Shown here: piece after piece, positions 8,251-15,809 of the stretch
How positions within the stretch are numbered: the stretch's first letter is position 1
How the letters are laid out: every line of letters starts with the position of its first letter
Assembly (NCBI GenBank): GCA_017451975.1
Contig: JAFTNI010000218.1
Span: 1 to 37,642, forward strand
DNA length: 37,642 bases
Direction of reading: 5' to 3'
Origin: Clostridia bacterium
Lineage (GTDB): Bacteria > Bacillota > Clostridia > Oscillospirales > CAG-272
The notes under the pieces: model-generated
Told to the model about the DNA's origin: nothing
The model's database searches: none
The model's input: only the letters and a program-made list of their open reading frames with translations
Translations under genes and position numbers: made by a program

Positions 8251-9054
8251 ATGATCTCATCTTTCGAAATTAAAAAGGAAATATGCGAAGTAGGTCACAA
8301 AATTTATGCTGAAGGCTTCGTAGCTGCAAACGACGGTAACATTTCCGTTAAGGTTAGCGACAACGAATACTACTGCACACCTACAGGCGTATCCAAAGGC
8401 GACCTCACACCCGATATGATTATCCGTATCGACGGCAAGGGTAACAAAATCGAAGGCAGACTCAACCCCTCCTCCGAAATCAAAATGCACCTCCGTGTTT
8501 ACCAGGAAAGACCCGACGTAAACGCAGTTGTTCACGCTCACCCTCCCGTTGCAACAGCTTTCACAGTTGCAGGAGTACCGCTTGACAAATACATCCTTCC
8601 CGAAGCAGTTCTTACTATAGGCTTCGTTCCCACTTGCGAATACGGCACACCTTCCACAATGGAAATTCCGGATTCTCTTATGCCCTACATTCAGAACCAC
8701 GATGCGTTCCTTCTCAAGAACCACGGCGCTCTTACAGTAGGTAACACACTTAAAAAAGCTTTCTTCACAATGGAAGAAGTTGAATTCAACGCTAAGATCT
8801 GCAAATATGCTATGGAACTCGGCAGGGTTGAGGAAATCCCCTGCGACCAGCTCGAAAAGCTTATGGAGCTCCGCAAGAAAATGCGTATCCCCGGCAAGCA
8901 CCCCGGCTGCAAAACTTGCAAAAACCTCGGCACACCCGAATGCAAATGCAAACAGAACGCTGTTACACCCAGCGGCATAGTAACAAGCACGGGCGCAGAC
9001 GAAGCACTTGTTGCTGAAATCACAAAGAAAGTTCTCGCAGCTCTCGGAAAATAA
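8251..9054 (+). CDS. fucA: BMC-associated class II aldolase (L-fuculose/L-rhamnulose-1-phosphate type) with C-terminal encapsulation peptide
   Basis: A 267-residue zinc aldolase that would cleave a deoxy-ketohexose-1-phosphate into DHAP and L-lactaldehyde. Class II features are ANDGNISVK, the acidic catalytic residue Glu76 in NPSSEIKMH, and zinc ligands His95 and His97 (HAH) and His158 (NHGA). Past the normal end is a Cys-rich linker (His217, Cys220, Cys223, Cys231, Cys233). A final amphipathic helix follows (about 245-266, ADEALVAEITKKVLAAL), which resembles BMC encapsulation peptides and the N-termini of three neighbouring enzymes. Fuculose versus rhamnulose phosphate cannot be decided here; the nearby GH95 fucosidase favours fucose. 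The Cys linker is unusual. Confidence 0.9.
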   Translation: MISSFEIKKEICEVGHKIYAEGFVAANDGNISVKVSDNEYYCTPTGVSKGDLTPDMIIRIDGKGNKIEGRLNPSSEIKMHLRVYQERPDVNAVVHAHPPVATAFTVAGVPLDKYILPEAVLTIGFVPTCEYGTPSTMEIPDSLMPYIQNHDAFLLKNHGALTVGNTLKKAFFTMEEVEFNAKICKYAMELGRVEEIPCDQLEKLMELRKKMRIPGKHPGCKTCKNLGTPECKCKQNAVTPSGIVTSTGADEALVAEITKKVLAALGK

Positions 9055-9101
9055 TTCCCGTACATACCGTGGAATAGATTTTTTGAAAGGAGAGAACAAA
9101 A

Positions 9102-10559
9102 ATGGCAATTAACTGGACAGACGCGCAAATTGAAGAGATAGTTAAAAAGGTCGTTGCGGAAATCGGCGGCGAGCCGAAAAAAGAAGCGCCGGCATATAAC
9201 TCTGAAAGCTATAACGGCAGAAAGTTTATCGGTATCTTCGAAGATATGAACGACGCTATAGAGGCCGCAAACGCAGGCTACAAGGCTATTCGCTCCATGC
9301 GCGTTGAAGAAAGAGAAAAGCTCATTGAAAAGATCCGCGAAATGACGCGCGCGGAAGCCGAAATTATGGCGACCATCGGCGTGGCGGAAACGAAAATGGG
9401 CAGGGTAGACCACAAAATTGCAAAGCACCGCCTCGTTGCCGATAAAACACCCGGCACAGAGGACCTTATTTCCCAGGTTAAAACGGGCGACTGCGGTCTT
9501 ACTCTTACAGAAATGGCGCCTTTCGGCGTTGTGGGCAGCATCACACCCAGCACGAACCCCTCTGAAACCGTTATCTGCAACAGTATGGGCATGATAGCGG
9601 CGGGCAACGGCATTGTGTTCAACCCCCACCCCAATGCAATAGCAACATCCAACTACGCCGTAGACCTTATCAACCGCGCGTGCTTCGCGGCGGGCGGCCC
9701 GAAAATACTCGTGGCTTCCGTTAAAAAGCCCACGCTCGATACGGCGAACATTATGTATAAAAGCCCGCTTATAAGGCTTCTTGTTTGCACGGGCGGCCCC
9801 GGCGTTGTAAGAGCCGTGCTTGCTTCGGGCAAGAAGGCTATAGGCGCGGGCGCGGGTAACCCCCCCGTTATCGTAGATGATACGGCAGATATCCAGAAGG
9901 CGGCAAAAGATATTATCGACGGCTGCACCTTCGATAACAACCTCCCCTGCATAGCGGAAAAAGAAGTTTTCGCCTTCGATAATATCGCAGACGAGCTTAT
10001 TGCAGGTATGCTTAAAAACGGCGCTTATATGATAAACGCCGCACAGGCAGAGGAGCTTTCCAAAATAGTTCTCGTAGATACGAAGAACCCGAAAACGGGT
10101 ATCGTTAAAAAGACGGTAAGCCGCGATTGCGTAGGCAGAGATGCTAAAGTGCTTCTCGCCAAAATCGGCGTACACGTTGGCGACGAGGTTCGTTGCATTA
10201 TCTGCGAAACGAATTTTGAACACCTCTTCGTTCAGGAAGAGCTTATGATGCCTATTCTTCCCATAGTTCGCGTAAAGAATATCGACGAAGCTATAGAGAA
10301 GGCTGTAGCCGCTGAACACGGCAACAGACACACGGCTCATATGCACTCCAAGAATATCGACCATCTCACGCGCTTTGCAAGAGCCGTTGAAACGACGATA
10401 TTCGTTAAAAACGCACCTTCCTACGCCGGCATCGGCTTCGGCGGCGAAGGTCACACAACATTTACCATAGCAGGGCCTACGGGCGAGGGCATTACCTCTG
10501 CAAAGAGCTTTACCCGCTTGCGCCGCTGCGTAATGGCGGATAACTTCCGCATAATCTGA
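9102..10559 (+). CDS. pduP: CoA-acylating propionaldehyde dehydrogenase
   Basis: A 485-residue aldehyde dehydrogenase of the PduP/EutE group that oxidises propanal to propionyl-CoA with NAD+. The N-terminal 20 residues (DAQIEEIVKKVVAEIGG) form an amphipathic encapsulation helix, joined by a short linker to the ALDH fold at about residue 35. The catalytic thiol is Cys283 in NNLPCIAEKE. The cofactor region shows GSITPSTNPSETV, and CTGGPGVVRAV fits the acylating group. It follows the aldolase and precedes the alcohol dehydrogenase, so propanal can be split between oxidation and reduction with NAD recycled inside the shell. Its RBS is GAAAGGAGA. Confidence 0.93.
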   Translation: MAINWTDAQIEEIVKKVVAEIGGEPKKEAPAYNSESYNGRKFIGIFEDMNDAIEAANAGYKAIRSMRVEEREKLIEKIREMTRAEAEIMATIGVAETKMGRVDHKIAKHRLVADKTPGTEDLISQVKTGDCGLTLTEMAPFGVVGSITPSTNPSETVICNSMGMIAAGNGIVFNPHPNAIATSNYAVDLINRACFAAGGPKILVASVKKPTLDTANIMYKSPLIRLLVCTGGPGVVRAVLASGKKAIGAGAGNPPVIVDDTADIQKAAKDIIDGCTFDNNLPCIAEKEVFAFDNIADELIAGMLKNGAYMINAAQAEELSKIVLVDTKNPKTGIVKKTVSRDCVGRDAKVLLAKIGVHVGDEVRCIICETNFEHLFVQEELMMPILPIVRVKNIDEAIEKAVAAEHGNRHTAHMHSKNIDHLTRFARAVETTIFVKNAPSYAGIGFGGEGHTTFTIAGPTGEGITSAKSFTRLRRCVMADNFRII

Positions 10560-10581
10560 TAATAGAAAGGAAGAAACGACA

Positions 10582-11829
10582 ATGGCACTCAATCCTTCCG
10601 ATATCGAAAGCATTGTTCGCAAAATCGTCAGCGAAATGGGCGCCCCCGCGGGCGGTCAGAAGCACGAATGCTGCGGCGGCCACGGCGGCGAATGCAAGTG
10701 CGGCAAGCACGGCGAGCTCCCCAAAACGGCTAAAGTTGCAATGCTTACAGATACAAAGAAAATAGAAATAAAAGAATTTGCCGTTCCCGAGCTTCAGGAC
10801 GACGATATACTTGTTAAAGTTGAAGGCGCGGGCGTTTGCGGTACAGACGTACACGAATGGAAGGGCGACCCCTTCGGCCTTATCCCCGTAGTTCTCGGCC
10901 ACGAAGGCACGGGCGAAATCATCGCTCTCGGCAAAAACGTTAAATTCGATACAGCCGGCAACCCCATCAAGGTTGGCGACAAAATCGTTACATCCGTTAT
11001 TTCCTGCGGCGAATGCAATATCTGCCGCAACCACCCCGCAAACACAAACCTTTGCGATAAGCAGGGCGTTTTCGGCCTTATCGGTCACAACGACGATAAC
11101 CCCCTCAACGGTTGGTTTGCAACACACCTTCTCATCAGAGATAAGGGTGCTACATATTTTGTAGTAAACGACCTCGACCTCTATGAAAGAATGATTCTCG
11201 AGCTTGCTTGCGTTTGCGTACACGCTCTCAAACGTGCAAACACAACAGGCCTTATGAACTTCAATACAAAGGTAGTTATCCAGGGTCTTGGCCCCGTTGG
11301 TCTTGTTATGGCTTATGTGCTCCGCGCGGCAGGTATCAACCATATCATCGCTATCGACGGCACACCCATGCGCCTTGAAATGGCTAAGAAGCTCGGTGTT
11401 AAGACTGTTATCAACTTCAGAGAAGCTACGACTATAGAGCAGAGAGTTGCTCTTGTAAAAGAAGCTTGCGGCGGCAACCTTGCAGACTTTGCATTCCAGT
11501 GCACAGGCGCTCCCTCTGCTGCAGCAGATATCTATTCCTACATTCGCCGCGGCGGCGGTATGTGCGAAATGGGCTTCTTCGTTAACAACGGCGAATACCA
11601 GATCAACCCCCACTTCACAATGTGCAATAAAGAGATCAACCTCGTTGGCTCTTGGGACTACAGCGCAGACGACTACCCCACGACAATGGCGTTCCTCCGC
11701 CAGGCTCGCGAGATGAATATTCCGATAAAGGATCTCATCACGCACACCTTCCCCCTCGATAAAATGAACGAGGCAATGGAAACAAACGTTGCTCAAGCAG
11801 GCATCAAGATTTGCTACGTTGCTGAATAA
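10582..11829 (+). CDS. Encapsulated zinc-type (MDR) alcohol dehydrogenase with Cys/His-rich linker
   Basis: A 415-residue medium-chain dehydrogenase. Residues 5-19 (PSDIESIVRKIVSEM) are an encapsulation helix. Residues 28-43 form a Cys/His cluster (HECCGGHGGECKCGKH: Cys30, 31, 38, 40; His28, 34, 43). The catalytic body starts near residue 50. Zinc sites are visible as GVCGTDVHEW and GHEGTGE for the catalytic zinc and SCGECNICRN...NLC for the structural one, with GLGPVGLV as the NAD(H) Rossmann motif. It probably reduces propanal to 1-propanol and/or lactaldehyde to 1,2-propanediol. Most Pdu-type loci use an iron-type PduQ in this role, so an MDR enzyme is less usual. The linker's function is unknown. 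Confidence 0.88.
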   Translation: MALNPSDIESIVRKIVSEMGAPAGGQKHECCGGHGGECKCGKHGELPKTAKVAMLTDTKKIEIKEFAVPELQDDDILVKVEGAGVCGTDVHEWKGDPFGLIPVVLGHEGTGEIIALGKNVKFDTAGNPIKVGDKIVTSVISCGECNICRNHPANTNLCDKQGVFGLIGHNDDNPLNGWFATHLLIRDKGATYFVVNDLDLYERMILELACVCVHALKRANTTGLMNFNTKVVIQGLGPVGLVMAYVLRAAGINHIIAIDGTPMRLEMAKKLGVKTVINFREATTIEQRVALVKEACGGNLADFAFQCTGAPSAAADIYSYIRRGGGMCEMGFFVNNGEYQINPHFTMCNKEINLVGSWDYSADDYPTTMAFLRQAREMNIPIKDLITHTFPLDKMNEAMETNVAQAGIKICYVAE

Positions 11830-11840
11830 GGAGAAAACCT

Positions 11841-12158
11841 ATGGCACTCGGTATGATAGAAGTATACGGATTTGCCACATCGATAGTAGTTGCAGATAAG
11901 GTTGCCAAAAGCGCCGAAGTTAAAATAGTTGCTATCGATAAAAACAAGCCGGCAAATGCCGACAAAGTAGAAGTACCGCTTGTAATGGTGGTAAAATTCG
12001 AAGGCGGCGCTTCCGAAGTGCGTGCGGCTCTTGAAGCAGGCGTGGAAGAAGCGCAGAAAAGAAACCTCTATATTGCCTCGCGCATTATCACAAGGCAATC
12101 GGAGGAAATGGAGTGGTTCGCTCACCTGAACGCACTCGGCAAAGATAAACTCAGATAA
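11841..12158 (+). CDS. BMC-H shell protein, divergent, with loop insertion
   Basis: A 105-residue single-domain BMC protein. It starts MALGMIEVYGFATSIVVADK, the usual first strand and helix. It has an extended loop near residues 33-45 (DKNKPANADKVEVP) in place of the short loop in PduA-like proteins, and a long C-terminal tail after the last strand (QSEEMEWFAHLNALGKDKLR). The pore loop is FEGGASEVRAAL. It would form hexamers whose longer loop could change a pore or an edge. It is the first of four BMC-H genes in a row, with RBS AAGGAG right after the dehydrogenase stop. Confidence 0.88.
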   Translation: MALGMIEVYGFATSIVVADKVAKSAEVKIVAIDKNKPANADKVEVPLVMVVKFEGGASEVRAALEAGVEEAQKRNLYIASRIITRQSEEMEWFAHLNALGKDKLR

Positions 12159-12194
12159 CCCCACAAAATTATAATATTAAGGAGATTAATAATT

Positions 12195-12470
12195 ATGCAG
12201 GAAGCACTCGGAATGGTAGAAACAAGAGGTCTTGTTGCGGCTATCGAAGCAGCAGACGCAATGGTAAAAGCAGCTAACGTTACACTTCTCGGCAGCGAAA
12301 AAATCGGCTCCGGACTCGTTAGCGTAATGGTTCGCGGCGACGTTGGCGCAGTTAAAGCAGCTGTAGAAGCAGGCGGCGACGCAGCACAGAAGCTCGGCGA
12401 AGTTGTAGCACTTCACGTAATTCCCCGCCCCCACGGCGATGTTGAAAAGCTTCTTCCTAAGCTTGACTAA
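12195..12470 (+). CDS. BMC-H shell protein, PduA/PduJ-like (copy 1)
   Basis: A 91-residue canonical hexameric shell protein, from EALGMVETRGLVAAIEAADA to the C-terminal HVIPRPHGDVEKLLPKLD. The residues around the central pore are RGDVGAVKAAVEAG, while the KIGSGL loop lies at the hexamer edge. Family knowledge makes this a major shell facet tile passing small polar metabolites. It is nearly identical to the gene at 12813; the differences cluster at VTLLG versus VVLIG and near the C-terminus. AAGGAG lies at a good distance before the ATG. Confidence 0.95.
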   Translation: MQEALGMVETRGLVAAIEAADAMVKAANVTLLGSEKIGSGLVSVMVRGDVGAVKAAVEAGGDAAQKLGEVVALHVIPRPHGDVEKLLPKLD

Positions 12471-12492
12471 TTCGAAAATTAGGTAAAAAGTT

Positions 12493-12765
12493 ATGGAAGC
12501 AATAGCGTTACTCGAAGTTCAGGCGCTTGTTGCGGCTATCGCAGGACTTGACGCGATGGTGAAAGCGGCAAACGTTAAGCTCATTCACGTAGAGAAACGC
12601 TTGGGCGGACGACTTGTAACAGTCGTTGTCGAAGGCAGTGTGTCGGACGTTACGGCGGCGCTGGAGGCAGGCAAGGTTGCGGCAGCCCAGGTGGGCAACG
12701 TAAAGCTTGCAGAGGTTATCGCACGTCCGCACCCCGACGTTATGAGCTTTCTTACAACAGGCTGA
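12493..12765 (+). CDS. BMC-H shell protein, divergent paralogue
   Basis: A 90-residue BMC-H protein (MEAIALLEVQALVAAIAGLD to HPDVMSFLTTG). It lacks the usual GMVET start motif, having ALLEVQ, and its pore segment is EGSVSDVTAALEAG rather than RGDVGAVKAAV. The edge loop HVEKRLGGRL keeps a Lys-Arg pair. The ribosome binding site is weak (only AGG at a usable distance), which suggests lower output than its neighbours. It sits between two near-identical PduA-like genes. It may be a minor tile with a different pore. Confidence 0.9.
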   Translation: MEAIALLEVQALVAAIAGLDAMVKAANVKLIHVEKRLGGRLVTVVVEGSVSDVTAALEAGKVAAAQVGNVKLAEVIARPHPDVMSFLTTG

Positions 12766-12812
12766 TGCCTGAAAAATAAAAAAACAAAAATTTTTAAATG
12801 GAGGAAATAAAA

Positions 12813-13085
12813 ATGGAAGCACTCGGAATGGTAGAAACAAGAGGTCTTGTTGCAGCTATCGAAGCAGCAGACGCAATGGTAAAAGCAGCTAACGTTGTTC
12901 TTATCGGCAGCGAAAAAATCGGCTCCGGACTCGTTAGCGTAATGGTTCGCGGCGACGTTGGCGCAGTTAAAGCAGCTGTAGAAGCAGGCGGCGACGCAGC
13001 ACAGAAGCTCGGCGAAGTTGTAGCACTTCACGTAATTCCTCGTCCTCACACAGACGTTGAAAAGCTTCTTCCTAAACTCGGCTGA
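12813..13085 (+). CDS. BMC-H shell protein, PduA/PduJ-like (copy 2)
   Basis: A 90-residue canonical BMC-H protein, almost the same as the product at 12195-12470 (end HVIPRPHTDVEKLLPKLG). The ATG at 12813 is chosen over the in-frame ATG at 12798 because ATGGAGGAAAT before it is itself the ribosome binding site. The last of four consecutive BMC-H genes, it is followed by a 300-bp gap with hairpins. Two copies with good RBSs would give the high tile dosage a shell needs. Confidence 0.95.
   Translation: MEALGMVETRGLVAAIEAADAMVKAANVVLIGSEKIGSGLVSVMVRGDVGAVKAAVEAGGDAAQKLGEVVALHVIPRPHTDVEKLLPKLG
12816..13085 (+). repeat. Direct gene-length repeat of 12201-12470
   Basis: About 270 bp are repeated 615 bp apart with only scattered differences. 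Long stretches match base for base, for example from GGCAGCGAAAAAATCGGC through GTAGCACTTCACGTAATTCC. Differences lie near GTTACACTTCTC/GTTGTTCTTATC and in the last 45 bp. Third positions are as conserved as the rest, which points to recent duplication or gene conversion. Confidence 0.9.
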
Positions 13086-13109
13086 TATTAAACCGATTTA
13101 AGGAAACCG

Positions 13110-13164
13110 TTCTTCAAGGGGCTTTCCGCCCCTTGAAGAAATGAGGTTTTGCCGCAAGGCGGCA
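13110..13164. repeat. Chain of two hairpins joined by ATGAGGTT spacer
   Basis: A perfect 12-bp stem (13110-13121 with 13129-13140, TTCTTCAAGGGG/CCCCTTGAAGAA) is followed by ATGAGGTT and a second stem (13150-13155 with 13159-13164). No T run follows. The same design, hairpin-ATGAGGTT-hairpin, recurs at 19971-20013. It lies in the 300-bp gap (13086-13384) between the shell cluster and PduL, where no gene was found. Confidence 0.7.
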
Positions 13165-13227
13165 GAAAAATAATAGTGTTCTACGTTATGAACAGAAAGT
13201 CTTAATTTAATGAAGTTTTGCAATCTG

Positions 13228-13296
13228 TAGGGGCCGACGTCCTCGGCGGTCCGTTTCAGATAAATGCGGGTGGACCGCCGAGTACGCCGGTCCCTA
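13228..13296. repeat. Large palindromic intergenic element (MITE-like)
   Basis: Arms of 25 bp (13228-13252 and 13272-13296; TAGGGGCCG... and ...CCGGTCCCTA) match at 22 of 25 positions around a 19-bp centre. It is very GC-rich against an AT-rich gap. GC-rich palindromes of this TAGGGG...CCCTA style are common dispersed intergenic repeats in Clostridia. It encodes nothing. Confidence 0.7.
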
Positions 13297-13384
13297 TAAA
13301 AAATAGCGTCGCTCCATTAACTTCGAAAAAAACCCCGCTTTTGCGGGTTTACATACAAAAATAAATTGCAGAGGAGCCAAAAAT

Positions 13385-14047
13385 ATGGAATATTCATCTG
13401 CGGATATTGCCGCAATCGTTCAAAAAATTATAGCAGGCATGGGTGCGGAAGAAACGGCAGCAGGAAACGGCGCAGACGTGCCGATAGGCGTTTCCAACCG
13501 CCACGTTCACCTTTCTCGCGAGCACCTCGACGTGCTTTTCGGCAAGGGCTATGAGCTTACAAAGGCGAAAGACCTTTCCCAGCCCGGTCAGTATGCGGCA
13601 AACGAGGTCGTAACCATCGTTGGACCCTCGCTTCGCCCCATAGAAAAAGTAAGAGTTCTCGGCCCCATTCGCTCCGCCTCCCAGGTGGAAGTGTCTATGA
13701 CAGACTCTTACGTTCTCAAAGTTAAGCCACCCGTTCGCGAATCGGGCAAAATAGAAGGCTCTGCGCCTATTACGATGATAGGCCCGAAGGGCGTTGTAAC
13801 GCTTACGGAAGGCTGCATTATCGCCAACCGCCACATACATATGAGCCTTGCAGACGGTGAAAAATACGGCGTTACCGACGGCGATTACGTTACCGTTGAC
13901 GTAGAGGGCAAGGGCAAAAAAACCCGTTGGTACGGCGTTCAGGTTCGTGTGAACAAAGCCTTCGCGCTTGAAATGCACGTTGACACAGACGACGCAAACG
14001 CTGCGGGCATAGGTAACGGAAGCCTTGTTAAAATCGTAAAAGAATAA
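13385..14047 (+). CDS. pduL: Phosphate propanoyltransferase
   Basis: A 220-residue PduL that exchanges CoA for phosphate on propionyl-CoA, giving propionyl-phosphate and freeing CoA inside the shell. Residues 4-20 (SSADIAAIVQKIIAGMG) are an encapsulation helix like those of PduP and the alcohol dehydrogenase. Two repeats of the family carry zinc ligands: NRHVHLS (His40, His42) and NRHIHMS (His150, His152), with a further His198 in LEMHVDT. Length is normal. It lies after the hairpin-rich gap with RBS GAGGAG, and BMC-P follows 20 bp later. Its product feeds the acetate kinase at the start of the operon. Confidence 0.96.
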   Translation: MEYSSADIAAIVQKIIAGMGAEETAAGNGADVPIGVSNRHVHLSREHLDVLFGKGYELTKAKDLSQPGQYAANEVVTIVGPSLRPIEKVRVLGPIRSASQVEVSMTDSYVLKVKPPVRESGKIEGSAPITMIGPKGVVTLTEGCIIANRHIHMSLADGEKYGVTDGDYVTVDVEGKGKKTRWYGVQVRVNKAFALEMHVDTDDANAAGIGNGSLVKIVKE

Positions 14048-14067
14048 GCTCGGTAAGGAGAAGCGTT

Positions 14068-14322
14068 ATGTTAAAGGGACTTGTTATAGGAAACGTCGTT
14101 TCCACAAAGAAGCAGGAAAGCCTTACCGGCAGCAAATTTCTTGAAGTAAGAATTATCGAAAACAATCGCGAAACAGATAAATATATCGTTGCCGTAGACA
14201 GCGTTGGCGCAGGCATCGGCGAGGAAGTGCTTATCACTACGGGCTCCAGCGCCCGTTTGGCGCTCCGAAACCAGTTTGAGCCCGTAGACGCAGTTATTGT
14301 CGGCATAGTAGACCCGAAATAA
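14068..14322 (+). CDS. BMC-P pentameric vertex protein (EutN/CcmL/PduN family)
   Basis: An 84-residue beta-barrel vertex protein. It begins MLKGLVIGNVVSTKKQESL and contains VDSVGAGIGEEVLITTGSSAR and the C-terminal VDAVIVGIVD, all standard for the family. Pentamers close the twelve corners of the shell. It is the only BMC-P gene in the window. AAGGAG precedes it, and it lies between PduL and PduS. Confidence 0.96.
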   Translation: MLKGLVIGNVVSTKKQESLTGSKFLEVRIIENNRETDKYIVAVDSVGAGIGEEVLITTGSSARLALRNQFEPVDAVIVGIVDPK

Positions 14323-14374
14323 ATATTGCGCTTGCGCAGTAGTTTAAGGAAAAATTATTGAAAAGGAGCAAACC

Positions 14375-15808
14375 ATGTCGGATAAAATGGATAATGTTTT
14401 GTCCCAAGAGGGAAGATACGCTATCTACCGCAAGCCTGCACCCGCCGCCGATACTTATGAAGGCATTCTCAGAATGACCGCACAAAGAATCGAATTCAAG
14501 GAGTGCGTTAAGGTTGCGGGTATAGTCGGTGCCGGAGGTGCCGGGTTCCCGTCCTATGCAAAAATTGCAGACGGTGTGGATACGGTGCTTATAAACGGTG
14601 CAGAATGTGAATCTTTGCTTTATACGGACTATACAATTATGCGCGATGAACTTCGCAAGGTTGTGGAGGGCATAGAATATGTCATAGAAAATACGACGGC
14701 GCGCCGCGGTCTGCTCTGTGTAAAGGAGCATACCGGAAAAAAACTCGGCTTTTTTGACGGCCAGAAGCTTTCCGAACATACGGCAGTGAAATTTTTGCCC
14801 GACGTTTATCCCATGGGTGACGAAATAAGCCTTATATACGAGGCAACGGGCAGAAGCATAAAAGCGGGCAACCTCCCCGTTTCCGTGGGAGTTATCGTTT
14901 ATAACGTTGAGACAGTGTTCAACATACGTGAATCGTACCGCCACAGAATTGCCGTTACGCATAAGTGGCTTACCATAGGCGGCAACACACCGAAAAAATT
15001 GGTGATCTGCGTGCCCGTGGGTACTTATGTGAAAGATATTTTTGCCAGATACGGCATAGAAGTGCCCGATGGCAACGTAGTGCTGGACGGCGGCCCTGCT
15101 ATGGGCAAAATTATAAACGCAGAACGCGCTACGGTTACAAAAACCACAAAATCGCTTCTCATTTTACCCGAGAAGCTTCCCATAATACAATCCAGGCTCA
15201 CGGGGCTTGACGTTCAGCTCCGCAGGGGCTCCTCTGCTTGTTGCCAATGCACGCGCTGCACAGACCTTTGCCCCCGCAACCAGCTCGGCTATCCGCTTGA
15301 ACCGCACAAGCTTGTGCGAGTAGCAGAGGGTATAGGTACAGTGGATGCAAAGCTATACGCTACCGCGACGATGTGCTGCGGATGCGGTATATGCGAGCAC
15401 GCCGCTTGCTGCCAGGGAATATCCCCCAGAGCTATGATATTCAAGCTCAAGGAAGAGCTTGGAAAAGCAAAAACAAGATATATTTCCGACGATACCATCG
15501 CTCCGCGCGATACTCGCCCCTACCGTATGATCTCCAGCGAGCGCTGGAAAGAGATCATCGGGGTATCCTCCTTCGACGGCGAGGCGAAATATGCCGGAGG
15601 CTTTGAACCCGATAGGGTAGAGATATTTATGGCGGGGCATATAGGTGTTCCATCCATTCCGATCGTCGAACAAGGTCAGCACGTTTCCGCGGGCGCAAAG
15701 ATAGCGAACGCGGCAGACGGACTTTCGCTCCCGCAGTATGCGTCTATTTCGGGCGTGTGCGTGTTTGTGGACAAAACAAAAATAATTATAGAAAGGGACA
15801 AACAGTAA
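14375..15808 (+). CDS. pduS: PduS-like iron-sulfur flavoprotein (RnfC family)
   Basis: A 477-residue electron-transfer protein. The N-terminal half has the RnfC/NuoF-like nucleotide and flavin fold (GIVGAGGAGFPSYAK near residues 49-63, INGAECES). Two ferredoxin-type clusters follow: Cys289/290/292/295/299 and Cys334/335/337/340/345/346. The C-terminal part resembles a biotinyl-lipoyl/SLBB module. PduS is known as a cobalamin reductase in B12-dependent Pdu systems. Here the dehydratase is a glycyl radical enzyme and no B12 gene is seen, so the likely role is NADH oxidation or moving electrons across the shell, perhaps with the downstream BMC-T, or supplying the activase. AAGGAG precedes the ATG. 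Confidence 0.92.
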   Translation: MSDKMDNVLSQEGRYAIYRKPAPAADTYEGILRMTAQRIEFKECVKVAGIVGAGGAGFPSYAKIADGVDTVLINGAECESLLYTDYTIMRDELRKVVEGIEYVIENTTARRGLLCVKEHTGKKLGFFDGQKLSEHTAVKFLPDVYPMGDEISLIYEATGRSIKAGNLPVSVGVIVYNVETVFNIRESYRHRIAVTHKWLTIGGNTPKKLVICVPVGTYVKDIFARYGIEVPDGNVVLDGGPAMGKIINAERATVTKTTKSLLILPEKLPIIQSRLTGLDVQLRRGSSACCQCTRCTDLCPRNQLGYPLEPHKLVRVAEGIGTVDAKLYATATMCCGCGICEHAACCQGISPRAMIFKLKEELGKAKTRYISDDTIAPRDTRPYRMISSERWKEIIGVSSFDGEAKYAGGFEPDRVEIFMAGHIGVPSIPIVEQGQHVSAGAKIANAADGLSLPQYASISGVCVFVDKTKIIIERDKQ

Positions 15809-15809
15809 T

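Noticed and set aside
8691..10622. 643-codon minus-strand frame
   Set aside because: Antisense to the aldolase tail and PduP, both with clear catalytic motifs; no RBS or family features.
10510..11796. 428-codon minus-strand frame
   Set aside because: Antisense shadow of the alcohol dehydrogenase.
13086..13384. Riboswitch or tRNA-like RNA in the gap before PduL
   Set aside because: The structures are simple palindromes with no cobalamin, T-box or tRNA consensus elements that I could recognise.
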